DNA from: Alphaproteobacteria bacterium
GTDB lineage: Bacteria > Pseudomonadota > Alphaproteobacteria > Caedimonadales > UBA9215
Direction of reading: 5' to 3'
Assembly (NCBI GenBank): GCA_009993885.1
Contig: JAACSN010000003.1
Span: 62,001 to 126,000, forward strand
Length of the DNA: 64,000 nt
The stretch's first letter is position 1; every line of letters starts with the position of its first letter. The notes under the pieces were generated by a model. It did no database searches and had not been told where the DNA came from. It saw nothing but the letters and a program-made list of their open reading frames with translations. Below are positions 56,414 to 64,000 of this stretch, piece by piece. The translations under genes and the position numbers were made by a program.

Positions 56414-58084
56414 GTGTCAGATTCTTCACAAGCACCTCAAACTTTACAGGAAATAAGTTCTTCAGAAAATCCCAACATGTCACAGGTCTCTCAAAAAGGC
56501 TCAAAAAAACTTGTTTTAAAAATTGTTTCCTTGTCATTAGTAAGTTTTATGGCACTTGCCGTTATCGCTTACATCTCCTTTAATAATTATAAGCAATATG
56601 ATTTTTTGTTAAAAATTCAATTAGAGCTTTCCCATAACGTTACAGAAGTAGATAAAATAGTTGACCTTATTAAAAGCTTTAAAAAAGCCCTTTTATTAGA
56701 GAACACAAAAGAATTTAAAGAGGCAGTACCTCTTATGGAAGAGATACAAAGAAAGATATCTTCTTTTAAAAACATAGGTAGCCCGTCATTGACTAAGGCG
56801 TTTGAGACATCTTTAGAGGTTAATAAACAGCTCAAAATTTTAGATACTTTTTTTATGAGGCAAACGGTTCTTTTAAATAACGGAAGTAAAAACACAGAAA
56901 ATCTTGCTTGGTTTTCACAGCAAATTAAAGAGCAAACAAGACGTGTTGCGGATGAACTGACCTCTTTTTTAACGCAAATAAGGAATTTTCAAAAAGAGCT
57001 CCTAACTCAAAGAGAGGTAAAAAAGGAAGCGCTCAAGTCCTATGAAAGCGATACGTTAAATACACTTTATCTTGAGTTGGGGCTCTTAGGGCTTGCGATT
57101 CTTTTAGTCCACATGGCGGCTGCTTATTTGATTTCGAAACCTCTCGCTCAAATTACACAGCGTATGCGTGACATCAATGACGGAAAAGTAAATGACGATG
57201 TGCAGGGAGTGGAACGAAACGATGAGTTCGGGGATATAGCCCGTATGCTCCACGCCTTTCGTGAGAACGCCATAAAGATTGAACAAATGCAGCATCACCT
57301 CCGAGAAACTATTGCGGAATCAAAAAAAGCAAGCCAACTGAAAAATCAGTTTATGACCCGTATCGGTAATGAGCTTCGCGCCCCGTTGAGTTCTATCATC
57401 AGTTATTCTGAAATAATCGTTGATTCCGTGCATGATAAAATGGACTTGCAGAAACTGCGTCAAGATATTAACCAAATTACCAATGCAGGGCAAAACCTTT
57501 TAAATATGGTGGACTCTGTTCTTGAGCTTACGGACGAGGGAGAAAACAGTGTGATCGCGTCTGAAAAATTTAATGTTCGGGAGGAAATTCAGCAAATATT
57601 ACCTAGCCTTGAAGTTATTATTTTGAAAAATAGAAACAAATTTAAAGTTTATTGCCCGGATTCCACGTTGACGATGGACTCAGATCCTAAAAAAACTATG
57701 AGAATTCTTTCAAATCTTATTAGGAATGCTGCTAATTTTACACAATCCGGCCAGATCACGTTGGAGATTACAGCCGGAAAATTAGGAGATCTGAATGCAA
57801 TTTGTTTTAAGGTAAAAGATACGGGATGCGGTATTGATTCGTCAAAGTTAAAGACTCTTTTTAATGGTTTTGATTATGAAGATACCCCTGAAAAGTCAAA
57901 AAATGGCCCCGGCCTTGGCCTTGTCATTGTTAAGAAAATTTGTGATGATCTTCACGGGCAGGTTTCCGTGGAAAGTCGTTTGAACCAAGGGGCGACTTTT
58001 TATGTAATATTACCTGCCAATCATAAAGAAGCTCACCAGCGTGCTGAAAAGCTCAACCTTTCTCCTTTAGCAGAAGCTATTTAA
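56414..58084 (+). CDS. Membrane histidine-kinase-like protein lacking the phospho-acceptor His
   Basis: 556 residues from a GTG at 56414 with a GGAGAG site (other starts are possible upstream to 56294). A TM helix near 35-55 and another near 220-240 flank a helical periplasmic sensor, followed by a HAMP-like linker (KPLAQITQRMRDINDGKV). The HisKA H-box reads GNELRAPLSSI: Asn319 replaces the His of SHELRTPL. The ATPase domain is intact, with NLIRNAANF (N box), DTGCGID (G1) and GPGLGLVIV (G2). Autophosphorylation on the usual His is therefore impossible; it may modulate another kinase. It lies beside a TrcR-type regulator. Confidence 0.8.
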   Translation: MSDSSQAPQTLQEISSSENPNMSQVSQKGSKKLVLKIVSLSLVSFMALAVIAYISFNNYKQYDFLLKIQLELSHNVTEVDKIVDLIKSFKKALLLENTKEFKEAVPLMEEIQRKISSFKNIGSPSLTKAFETSLEVNKQLKILDTFFMRQTVLLNNGSKNTENLAWFSQQIKEQTRRVADELTSFLTQIRNFQKELLTQREVKKEALKSYESDTLNTLYLELGLLGLAILLVHMAAAYLISKPLAQITQRMRDINDGKVNDDVQGVERNDEFGDIARMLHAFRENAIKIEQMQHHLRETIAESKKASQLKNQFMTRIGNELRAPLSSIISYSEIIVDSVHDKMDLQKLRQDINQITNAGQNLLNMVDSVLELTDEGENSVIASEKFNVREEIQQILPSLEVIILKNRNKFKVYCPDSTLTMDSDPKKTMRILSNLIRNAANFTQSGQITLEITAGKLGDLNAICFKVKDTGCGIDSSKLKTLFNGFDYEDTPEKSKNGPGLGLVIVKKICDDLHGQVSVESRLNQGATFYVILPANHKEAHQRAEKLNLSPLAEAI

Positions 58085-58158
58085 CCCGAACAATGTTTCA
58101 GATTCGAATAGGTTTCCCATGATTTATTTGGACTCTCATTTAAAGAAAGAGAGAGGTA

Positions 58159-58701
58159 CTATGCTTGAGTCTCTTTTGGTTGGGCGTCTTGGGTTGCTTT
58201 TTCCATGGCGGCATCAAGCTCGCTTTGTTTGCAAAGGCCAAGAACAACGGGGCAGCGCGGCTTAATGTGGGCTGCATTACGGTGCGTACGATCTTTAACG
58301 GACTCAACAGTTTTAGCTGTTGTTCCAACAAGACGCGTGATTTGTTTGACGGACAATTGAGGGTTATTTTTTAAGAGCCAAGCAATGGCGTCAGGGCGTT
58401 CGCTGCGTTTTGAAACCGGTGTATACTTACGAGAAACTTTGCGGTTGGGCAGAGGGTTTTTGGGAACCATCAAAATGAGCTTTGCCGTTTCATCTTCTTC
58501 GCAACGTTTAATTTCGTCGGCAGTTAACTGTTGGTTGACAAGGGGATCAAAGGGAACAACAGGGACATGAGATTCACCGTCGGCAATGGTTTGAATTTCA
58601 AGAATATGAAGACCTGTAAAGTCGGCAATTTGCTTGAAAGTAAGCATTGTATTTTCAATAAGCCAAAGGGCTGTTGCTTTTGGCATAAGAGGCGCTGTCA
58701 T
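58159..58701 (-). CDS. DUF1013 protein, TrcR-type cell-cycle regulator
   Basis: 180-residue soluble protein specific to alphaproteobacteria. Family pieces visible are KATALWLIENTMLTFKQIADFTGLHILEIQTIADGE at the N-terminus and the second helix-turn-helix-like repeat PDAIAWLLKNNPQLSVKQITRLVGTT. Annotated homologues are called cell-cycle transcriptional regulator TrcR and lie in the CtrA network of Caulobacter. Convergent with the His-less kinase gene. The C-terminus is a charged tail. The 276 bp upstream hold nothing I can support. Confidence 0.82.
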   Translation of the reverse strand: MTAPLMPKATALWLIENTMLTFKQIADFTGLHILEIQTIADGESHVPVVPFDPLVNQQLTADEIKRCEEDETAKLILMVPKNPLPNRKVSRKYTPVSKRSERPDAIAWLLKNNPQLSVKQITRLVGTTAKTVESVKDRTHRNAAHIKPRCPVVLGLCKQSELDAAMEKATQDAQPKETQA

Positions 58702-58977
58702 GTCCGTCTACCTTCTTTTGTAGTCGTTTATAAAATTCGTCTAAAATTATCTTTGCAATAGCCGTCCGTAAAATAGAGGGAACGGGATAGTATGCAAAGG
58801 ATTCAATATTATACAATTAATGCCTTATGAGTTTTTTTGCAAGCTCAATCTCGTCTGATTGCGGTGTAAAAGTAAAGGCTCTACGCGTTGCAAACTCGTA
58901 CCGTTCTTTTAGGAGGGGGCAAAATGATACTTTTAGCTCTTGCTTGATTTTTTTGCTAAGCTATTCGGTATGAAAAG

Positions 58978-59844
58978 CTATGAGGCCTTGGCCTCCGCGT
59001 GTCGGTCAAAAAAAGATTTTATATGCATTTTCTTATTAGAATCAATATAAATATAGTGATTATCAGGAACTTCTTTCCATTCCTTTGTATAGTCGGAAAG
59101 GGGTTCGGAAGCGATAACCGTATAGGTGTTCGAGTCAGCGGTATCTCCGGAAGAATGCTCTGCAAAATGGGCATCAAAGTGTTTTGTCGCGTAATAAAGA
59201 GACAAGGATTCTGCGTCCTTTGTAACATAGCGCGTTGAAATAAGTTCTGTGCCGTCCGTGATACAAATATTTAAGCGCGCGAAGTATGTATTGTCTTTAT
59301 CTTTTTGATTTTCCGTTACCCACTCAAAAGAACGTTTTACGGCACTTTGAAGACATTTTTTAGGGTCGAGGTTTAGGAAATGCATAATTAAAGCAAATAA
59401 ATGCTCCGAGTCCGTTTGAGCTTTGATCTCGTTAAAAAAACGATCTGCCAGCTCATTGGTTAGGTCGCGGCGCGTTTCGGAAAAATGGCGAATTGTGCCA
59501 TTGTGAACAAAGGCGTAATTCTCATAGGTGAAAGGGTGGCAATTGTTAAGGGTCACATCCCCCACCGTTGAGGCTCTGACATGTCCCAAAAAGCATTTAG
59601 ACTGCACCTTGCGTGCGAGGTGCATGAGGTTTTGATCATTCCAAGCAGGCTGAACGGACTTAAAAACACCGGGGGTGGAATCGACATCCTGATTGTACCA
59701 CGCAATGCCGAACCCATCGGCATTGATACCGTGCAACCCTTCCTTTGCGCGCTTGCTTTGATTAATCAAAGAGTTTACAGGAACTTCCAAAAGCTCTTTT
59801 AAAAGGAGGGGGGTGTTTCCACTATAGGCAAGAAAGCGACACAT
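58978..59844 (-). CDS. Class II glutamine amidotransferase domain protein
   Basis: 288 residues. The Ntn nucleophile is Cys2 (MCRFLAYSG), and GINADGFGIAWY, LGHVRAST and HPFTYENYAFVHNG provide the glutamine-binding elements. It matches the stand-alone EgtC/YafJ-like group, which lacks a fused synthetase domain. The gene is next in the operon to a RimK-like ligase; a joint role in amidating or modifying a peptide is inferred. No ergothioneine genes are nearby. Confidence 0.85.
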   Translation of the reverse strand: MCRFLAYSGNTPLLLKELLEVPVNSLINQSKRAKEGLHGINADGFGIAWYNQDVDSTPGVFKSVQPAWNDQNLMHLARKVQSKCFLGHVRASTVGDVTLNNCHPFTYENYAFVHNGTIRHFSETRRDLTNELADRFFNEIKAQTDSEHLFALIMHFLNLDPKKCLQSAVKRSFEWVTENQKDKDNTYFARLNICITDGTELISTRYVTKDAESLSLYYATKHFDAHFAEHSSGDTADSNTYTVIASEPLSDYTKEWKEVPDNHYIYIDSNKKMHIKSFFDRHAEAKAS

Positions 59845-59865
59845 TTCCGTATTTCCTTATATTAA

Positions 59866-60765
59866 TCAACCGACACGCAGTTTGATGTAGTCTAAAATTT
59901 CTTCAGCTATGCGGGGGCCTGTGACTTTTTCAAGTCCGTGAAAGCCGGGGGCAGAATTAGCTTCACAAATTTTAAAACCGTTTTCGTCAAATAATAAATC
60001 GATCCCGGCAACATCAAGGTTCACAAGGCGAGCGGCTTCAATGGCAAGCCATTCGGCTTCGGCACTCAGCTCAAACGGTTCTACTTTACCGCCCTTGGAA
60101 AAGTTAGCCTTAAAGCTTGAACTTGAGGAGCGCTTCATGCAACCGACAACACGCCCGCCGAGGACGAAAACCCGCAGATCCTGTCCGCTGCTTTTTTCGA
60201 TAAATTCTTGGATGATGATGTTTGCATTCGGCTTGTTGCTATATAAAAGCTCCATGACATCCATAAAGCTATTTTCATCTTTACAAAGATAAATACCGGC
60301 GCCTTGGGTGCCGCTTACATTTTTAATAATAAGAGGAAAACCGATTTCACGCTTAACAATGTTAATATCAATGGGGAATTTTGCAAGCATGGTCTTGGGA
60401 GTGGGAAGGCTACTGTATGCAAGGACTTGGTGCATGTGCAGTTTGTCCTTGACGGCTTCGACGGCTCGAGAACCGTTGCAAACGTAGGTTCCCATGTGCT
60501 CCAGTTGCCTTATGACGGCAAGTCCGTAATAGGTTGTGTCCGCTCCCATACGGGGAAGCACAAAGTCAGGAAGTTGGGTTTGCTTATCATCAATAAGGAT
60601 ACTTTTGCGGTCGTCGCGCGTTACGACCAACTCAATTTGGTTTGGTGTTGCAACTTCGAGTTTAAACCCTTTCTTCCGCCCGGCGGCTAATAATCTGACT
60701 AAACTATAATCTTTTTCTGCAGATAAGTCTTCTTCTCTCTTGGAGAATAGAATCAAGCCCTTCAT
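59866..60765 (-). CDS. RimK-like ATP-grasp ligase
   Basis: 299 residues. The ATP-grasp core is seen from KDKLHMHQVLAYSSLPTPKT to the metal-binding DLLFDENGFKICEANSAPGFHGLEK; the RSSSSSFKANFSKGG loop matches RimK. RimK adds glutamate residues to ribosomal protein S6, and relatives make gamma-glutamyl or other peptide bonds. Gene spacing of 21 bp to the glutamine amidotransferase and 25 bp from a ribbon-helix-helix peptide suggests one operon. Confidence 0.88.
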   Translation of the reverse strand: MKGLILFSKREEDLSAEKDYSLVRLLAAGRKKGFKLEVATPNQIELVVTRDDRKSILIDDKQTQLPDFVLPRMGADTTYYGLAVIRQLEHMGTYVCNGSRAVEAVKDKLHMHQVLAYSSLPTPKTMLAKFPIDINIVKREIGFPLIIKNVSGTQGAGIYLCKDENSFMDVMELLYSNKPNANIIIQEFIEKSSGQDLRVFVLGGRVVGCMKRSSSSSFKANFSKGGKVEPFELSAEAEWLAIEAARLVNLDVAGIDLLFDENGFKICEANSAPGFHGLEKVTGPRIAEEILDYIKLRVG

Positions 60766-60790
60766 GTGGTGATATCTCTTCTAATGGGGG

Positions 60791-60925
60791 TTAAAAATCA
60801 TTTTCAAAGTTATCAAAATAGGCTTCTAAGGCTTCCACAATAATATCTTCAGGCTCTTTATCTTCCGAACGGGAAAGGAAGTCAAGTCTTTCTTGAAGGT
60901 CGCTCGGCAGGTCAATTTCAATCAT
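60791..60925 (-). CDS. 44-residue ribbon-helix-helix (CopG-like) peptide
   Basis: ATG at 60925, stop at 60793-60791. Product MIEIDLPSDLQERLDFLSRS, then EDKEPEDIIVEALEAYFDN: a beta strand with alternating residues followed by two helices, the pattern of CopG/MetJ-type DNA-binding dimers. No strong ribosome site is seen. It ends 25 bp before the RimK-like gene and could autoregulate the operon, or be an orphan antitoxin; no toxin gene is adjacent. Confidence 0.6.
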   Translation of the reverse strand: MIEIDLPSDLQERLDFLSRSEDKEPEDIIVEALEAYFDNFENDF

Positions 60926-61111
60926 CTGTTTTTCTCATCAAAATCGTTGTATTCAGCCCCTTTACAGAGGGTTCTATATAAATTTAAAACCTCTTTTTTG
61001 AAGGTGTCAATTTAGATTTGAAAGATCGAAGAGGTTAAAAATATGTCCCGATTATCCCGTTGTTTTCATTGAGATTAATTTAGGGGCGAAACGGCCTTAA
61101 AGGAAAGACTG

Positions 61112-62281
61112 TTAAGAAATGAAAAACTTTACATAGAGAGAAATGATAATAACAAGGCCAAAGGAGATTTTGGAAAGGTGGTATTTCTCAAAGCGGCGGT
61201 GTGTTTTGTGATGGAAAATTGCCATAATGCTAAAGACAATAAGAGCCGGGTAAACGATTTCTAAGGCGAAGGCGATCCAAGAGGCAAGGGTCGCAAATCC
61301 GACAAGGGAAAGGATATAAGAGAGAAATATCGTTATAATAAGAGCAAAACGGCGAGAGAGGCGTTCCCTTAGGATGTCTTTATGGAGAAAGTCCGCAAAT
61401 AAAGACGTTAGAATAGCCGCAGTGGTAAGGCAGGCAAGGCCAATAATAATAGCCGCAACGGGAAGGGCAAAATTGCCTAAAGATTGTTGAGCAATCACAA
61501 CCAGTAATTTTTCAGGGGCAACACCTTGCAAGAGAGGAGCAAATTTTGCACCTAAGGCCACAAAACCGAGATAAACAACAGTGAGTAAAAACGCGCCGAT
61601 TAAACAAGAGGTGATGCTTAGTTTTTCGAGGTTTTGTTTATCTTCGTGTGTGGTGAGAGCTTTAGCAATAAAGGCAACGGTTGCGGCGGAGAAAAAGAAA
61701 GCCGCCAACAAATCCATGGTTTGATAGCCTTTTAAAAGTCCGGTCTCAAGGGCTTGTTCAGCGTTAAGGAGGCTTGGCAAAATATCGGGGCCAAAGAGAA
61801 GCCCCGCAATGATGATAGCGACAATACCGCCTAAAAGCCAAGGGGTTAAAAAAGTTCCGATGATTTCGATGATTCTTGTTTTCTTCCACGCTAAGGCTAA
61901 AGTGATGCTTAAAAAAACAGCGTTGAAAAGGGTCGGGGAAAGGAAGGGCGCAATTAAGGTAATGCCGCCATGGGCAACAATGGTGCAGCGGGGGACAACG
62001 GCAAAAGGGCCAAGGAGACCGAGCATGGCAAAAGTTAAAAGGAAGGCAAGGGGTTTGCCAAGGGGTTTAAAAAAGAGCTGTCGATTGCCGCTATAATAGA
62101 GCATACCCAAAAGACCCAAAAAAGGAACGGCTACACCTGTGATGATCAACCCCATAGAGGCCACTTGGAAATTGCTTTGGGATATGACGCCGACCATGAG
62201 GGGGAACACAAGGTTTCCCGACCCAAAGAACATGGCGAACATGGCAAAACCGGCAGTTAGAACAAGGCGCGTATAGCTCAT
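61112..62281 (-). CDS. brnQ: BrnQ-type branched-chain amino acid carrier, copy 2
   Basis: 389 residues, about 12 hydrophobic helices. LIVCS family hallmarks: GFAMFAMFFGSGNLVFPLMVG at the N-terminus, GPFAVVPRCTIVAHGG and the kinked GYQTMDLLAAFFFSATVAFI. Imports Leu, Ile and Val with Na+ or H+. Stop is followed by AT-rich sequence with no gene up to the RHH operon. Almost adjacent (3 bp) to the paralogue upstream. Confidence 0.93.
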   Translation of the reverse strand: MSYTRLVLTAGFAMFAMFFGSGNLVFPLMVGVISQSNFQVASMGLIITGVAVPFLGLLGMLYYSGNRQLFFKPLGKPLAFLLTFAMLGLLGPFAVVPRCTIVAHGGITLIAPFLSPTLFNAVFLSITLALAWKKTRIIEIIGTFLTPWLLGGIVAIIIAGLLFGPDILPSLLNAEQALETGLLKGYQTMDLLAAFFFSAATVAFIAKALTTHEDKQNLEKLSITSCLIGAFLLTVVYLGFVALGAKFAPLLQGVAPEKLLVVIAQQSLGNFALPVAAIIIGLACLTTAAILTSLFADFLHKDILRERLSRRFALIITIFLSYILSLVGFATLASWIAFALEIVYPALIVFSIMAIFHHKTHRRFEKYHLSKISFGLVIIISLYVKFFIS

Positions 62282-62284
62282 GGT

Positions 62285-63451
62285 TTAAAAAACTCCAATG
62301 TGTGCCGATACTTTGGCAATAATGGAGGCAAGGAGAATAAGCCAAAAAACTTCTCGAGCATATTTGCGCCCTGTTTTTTTTTCAATAATTTTTGCAAGGG
62401 CATAGCCGATAAGAGCGGGATAGGCAATCATAAGGGCATTAGCAATCCAGTTGGCAAGCTCTGAAAATCCAAGAAGAGAAAAGGTATAGGCAATTAGTAG
62501 GGTAATGAGCAGTGCAGCCCAGCGGGGAATCTTTTCCTGCAACATATCTTTTTGTAGAAAGTCCGCAAAAAGAGAGGCCAAAATTGTGGCAGTAGTTAAG
62601 GTTGCAAGGGCAATGACAATAGCTGCAAGAGGCAGCGCAATGCGCCCAAGAGATTGTTCCGCGATGACAACCAGTAGTTTCTCGGGTGCAACTTCGCATA
62701 GGATGGGGGCGTATTTTGCGCCCAAATAGACAAATCCCAAATACACGACGGACAACAAAAAAGCGCCGATAAGGCAGGCCGTTAAGCTAAGGCGTTCGAG
62801 GTTTTGTTTATCTTCATGAGAGGTTAGGGCGCGGGCTATGAAAATGACGGTGGTAGCCGAGAAAAAAAAGGCTGCCAAGAGATCCATGGTTTGATAGCCT
62901 TGGAGAAGACCTTCTGTTAAAGCGCCGGTTGTTGTGAGATTGCTTATTGACGGCACCGGTCCTAAAAGTAATCCTGCAATGATTAAGGCAAAAATCCCCA
63001 GCAATAACAGAGGGGTTAAGCAGGTTCCGATGAGTTCAATGATTTTTGATCGATGCCATGCCAAAAAAGCGGTAACGGCACAGAAAAGCCCGTTGAAAAG
63101 AGGAGCGGAAAGCCCCTCAAAAACGAGATCAATGCCGCCATGGGCCACAATAATACAGCGCGGCAAAACGCCGAAAGGCCCCATAAGAGAGAGCATGGAA
63201 AAGGTTAGGATAAAAGCTGCAGGCCCGCCGAGACTTTTGAAAAAGAGTTGTCGATTGCCGTTATAATAGATCATGGAGAGAAGACCGATAAAGGGAACAA
63301 GAACCCCCGTAATCATCAGTCCAATGGAGGCGATATGGAATTGGTCAAGACTTTTTACACCGATCATGAGGGGGAAAACAAGGTTTCCCGATCCAAAAAA
63401 CATAGAAAACATGGCAAAGCCGGCAACAAAAACAAGGCGTGTATAAGACAT
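62285..63451 (-). CDS. brnQ: BrnQ-type branched-chain amino acid carrier, copy 1
   Basis: 388 residues; same landmarks as copy 2 (GFAMFSMFFGSGNLVFPLMIG, GPFGVLPRCIIVAHGG, GYQTMDLLAAFFFSATTVIFIARAL). The two genes are clearly a tandem duplication with about three-quarters of residues alike by eye, and the second starts 3 bp after the first stops. Duplication of branched-chain amino acid import fits dependence on host amino acids. Confidence 0.93.
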   Translation of the reverse strand: MSYTRLVFVAGFAMFSMFFGSGNLVFPLMIGVKSLDQFHIASIGLMITGVLVPFIGLLSMIYYNGNRQLFFKSLGGPAAFILTFSMLSLMGPFGVLPRCIIVAHGGIDLVFEGLSAPLFNGLFCAVTAFLAWHRSKIIELIGTCLTPLLLLGIFALIIAGLLLGPVPSISNLTTTGALTEGLLQGYQTMDLLAAFFFSATTVIFIARALTSHEDKQNLERLSLTACLIGAFLLSVVYLGFVYLGAKYAPILCEVAPEKLLVVIAEQSLGRIALPLAAIVIALATLTTATILASLFADFLQKDMLQEKIPRWAALLITLLIAYTFSLLGFSELANWIANALMIAYPALIGYALAKIIEKKTGRKYAREVFWLILLASIIAKVSAHIGVF

Positions 63452-63819
63452 AAGATCGCAGCGTAAAAAAGAGTATAAGCATCACTCTCGCACGCACCGA
63501 CAGCTTTTGTCAAGTTTGTCTTTTTCTTGTTTGGAGACGTCTTTTTTATAAAGTTTTGTAGGAGGGATGTTGAAAAACGTCAGTTTTAGGGCCGTGGAAT
63601 TTAAAACTATGCATTAGCTTTTTTAGGAGAAGCAAGGGTTCCGTATTATTAATAAGGATTTGATTTTATGTATTTTTCATCATCATAATGCTTTATTATG
63701 GCTATTAAAGTATGTTATATAAATATTTCAATAGATTTTGAAAAAAGATCGGGCATAGCCGATTTCATTTATAGCGTTAATCTATCGGTATGAAATTTAC
63801 TAAAGGGGACATCAAAAAG
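63452..63819 (+). other. 368-bp intergenic region
   Basis: Divergent region between brnQ and the partial gene at the right edge. AT-rich. A small hairpin (ATCGG near 63749 with CCGAT near 63760) lies about 60 bp before the right-hand start. I see no coding sequence or RNA gene that I can support. Confidence 0.3.
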
Positions 63820-64000
63820 ATGAAAAAATTCTTTTTAATTATAATGGTCGGCTTATCCTTCCTGAGCAATCCGGCGGCAGGCAGTAACCAAAATCTTTTG
63901 TCTCTTAGTGAGAAAGATGCCCAAGTGCGTAAAAGATTCAAAAATGAAATAAGCATTTTAGAAACTCTGAAAAATCCCGGCTTAACAGAATATTTGACGG
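63820..64000 (+). CDS. Secreted protein of unknown function (3' end beyond window)
   Basis: ATG at 63820 with an AAAGGGGAC ribosome site. The first ~20 residues (MKKFFLIIMVGLSFLSNPAA) are a signal peptide. The remaining ~40 visible residues are polar and helical (LSEKDAQVRKRFKNEISILE). The frame is open to the window edge. No family recognised; it does not resemble the partial secreted protein at the left edge. Confidence 0.65.
   Translation, partial: MKKFFLIIMVGLSFLSNPAAGSNQNLLSLSEKDAQVRKRFKNEISILETLKNPGLTEYLT

Noticed and set aside
58924-58947. A seven-residue ORF (MILLALA) after an AGGAGGGGG motif
   Set aside because: Too short to judge, no downstream gene in the same direction that it could control, and no attenuator pair visible.
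63567-63617. A 16-residue ORF after GGAGGG
   Set aside because: The ribosome site is only about 1 nt from the ATG and nothing else supports it.
1-64000. tRNA, rRNA, CRISPR arrays or a prophage
   Set aside because: I looked for T-loop patterns, regular spaced repeats and phage structural genes and saw none; a covariance-model scan was not possible here.

Overview
The window looks like an alphaproteobacterial chromosome with moderately low GC (roughly 40 percent by eye). Supporting features are DUF3572 and DUF1013 (TrcR-type) proteins, the GatCAB amidotransferase, ApaG, an ETF pair and the lepB-rnc-era-recO-parC run. The high density of amino-acid and peptide importers (one POT, three tandem dicarboxylate/amino acid:cation symporters, two tandem BrnQ) and several small secreted proteins of unknown function suggest a host-associated lineage such as Holosporales or Paracaedibacterales. 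That placement is inference; no rRNA or tRNA gene was seen.

Layout. 1-5544: a secreted protein cut by the left edge, a Zn/Mn ABC importer operon with a possible 32-residue membrane peptide at its head, a POT transporter and inorganic pyrophosphatase. 5662-9370: a nucleotide-sugar cassette (galU, ugd, phosphomannomutase/phosphoglucomutase). 9503-11729: apaG, a ComF-like protein, glutaredoxin and a beta-carbonic-anhydrase-like protein. 11730-14592: an accessory island bounded by 159-bp inverted repeats. It holds a secreted protein with a CheD/CNF-like Cys-His site, a Tn3-type miniature element and a frameshifted class III cyclase-like gene with a consensus, apparently leaderless promoter. 14593-15763: a CheZ/CheY pair. 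15934-18660: etfBA and an EamA transporter. 18740-18932: a strong candidate small RNA with two hairpins carrying the same loop sequence, ending in an intrinsic terminator.

19007-31520 is mainly housekeeping: a frameshifted lipoprotein gene, an EamA transporter, uvrD, prmA, miaA, mrp, hflK-hflC-degP (membrane protein quality control) and glmM. 31539-36841 carries three tandem symporters and a porin. 36859-46892 carries a small heat-shock protein, class II aldolase, mfd, ubiE, a DUF3572 gene with a possible leader ORF, and gatCAB. 46893-49252 is a second accessory island: IS6-like and Tn3-like debris surrounds two divergent secreted-protein genes, one ending in a J domain. 49253-56337 holds parC, recO, era, rnc, lepB, mutY and a DUF721 gene. 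56414-60925 holds a histidine kinase whose phospho-acceptor His is replaced by Asn, a TrcR-like regulator, and a probable operon of a ribbon-helix-helix peptide, a RimK-like ATP-grasp ligase and a class II glutamine amidotransferase. 61112-64000 holds two tandem BrnQ carriers and the start of another secreted protein.

The most promising candidates for new biology are the small RNA at 18775-18932, the secreted CheD/CNF-like protein at 12135-13301 with its inverted-repeat island, the secreted J-domain protein at 48313-48825, and the His-less kinase at 56414-58084. Assignments come from reading sequence motifs only; no database search was run.
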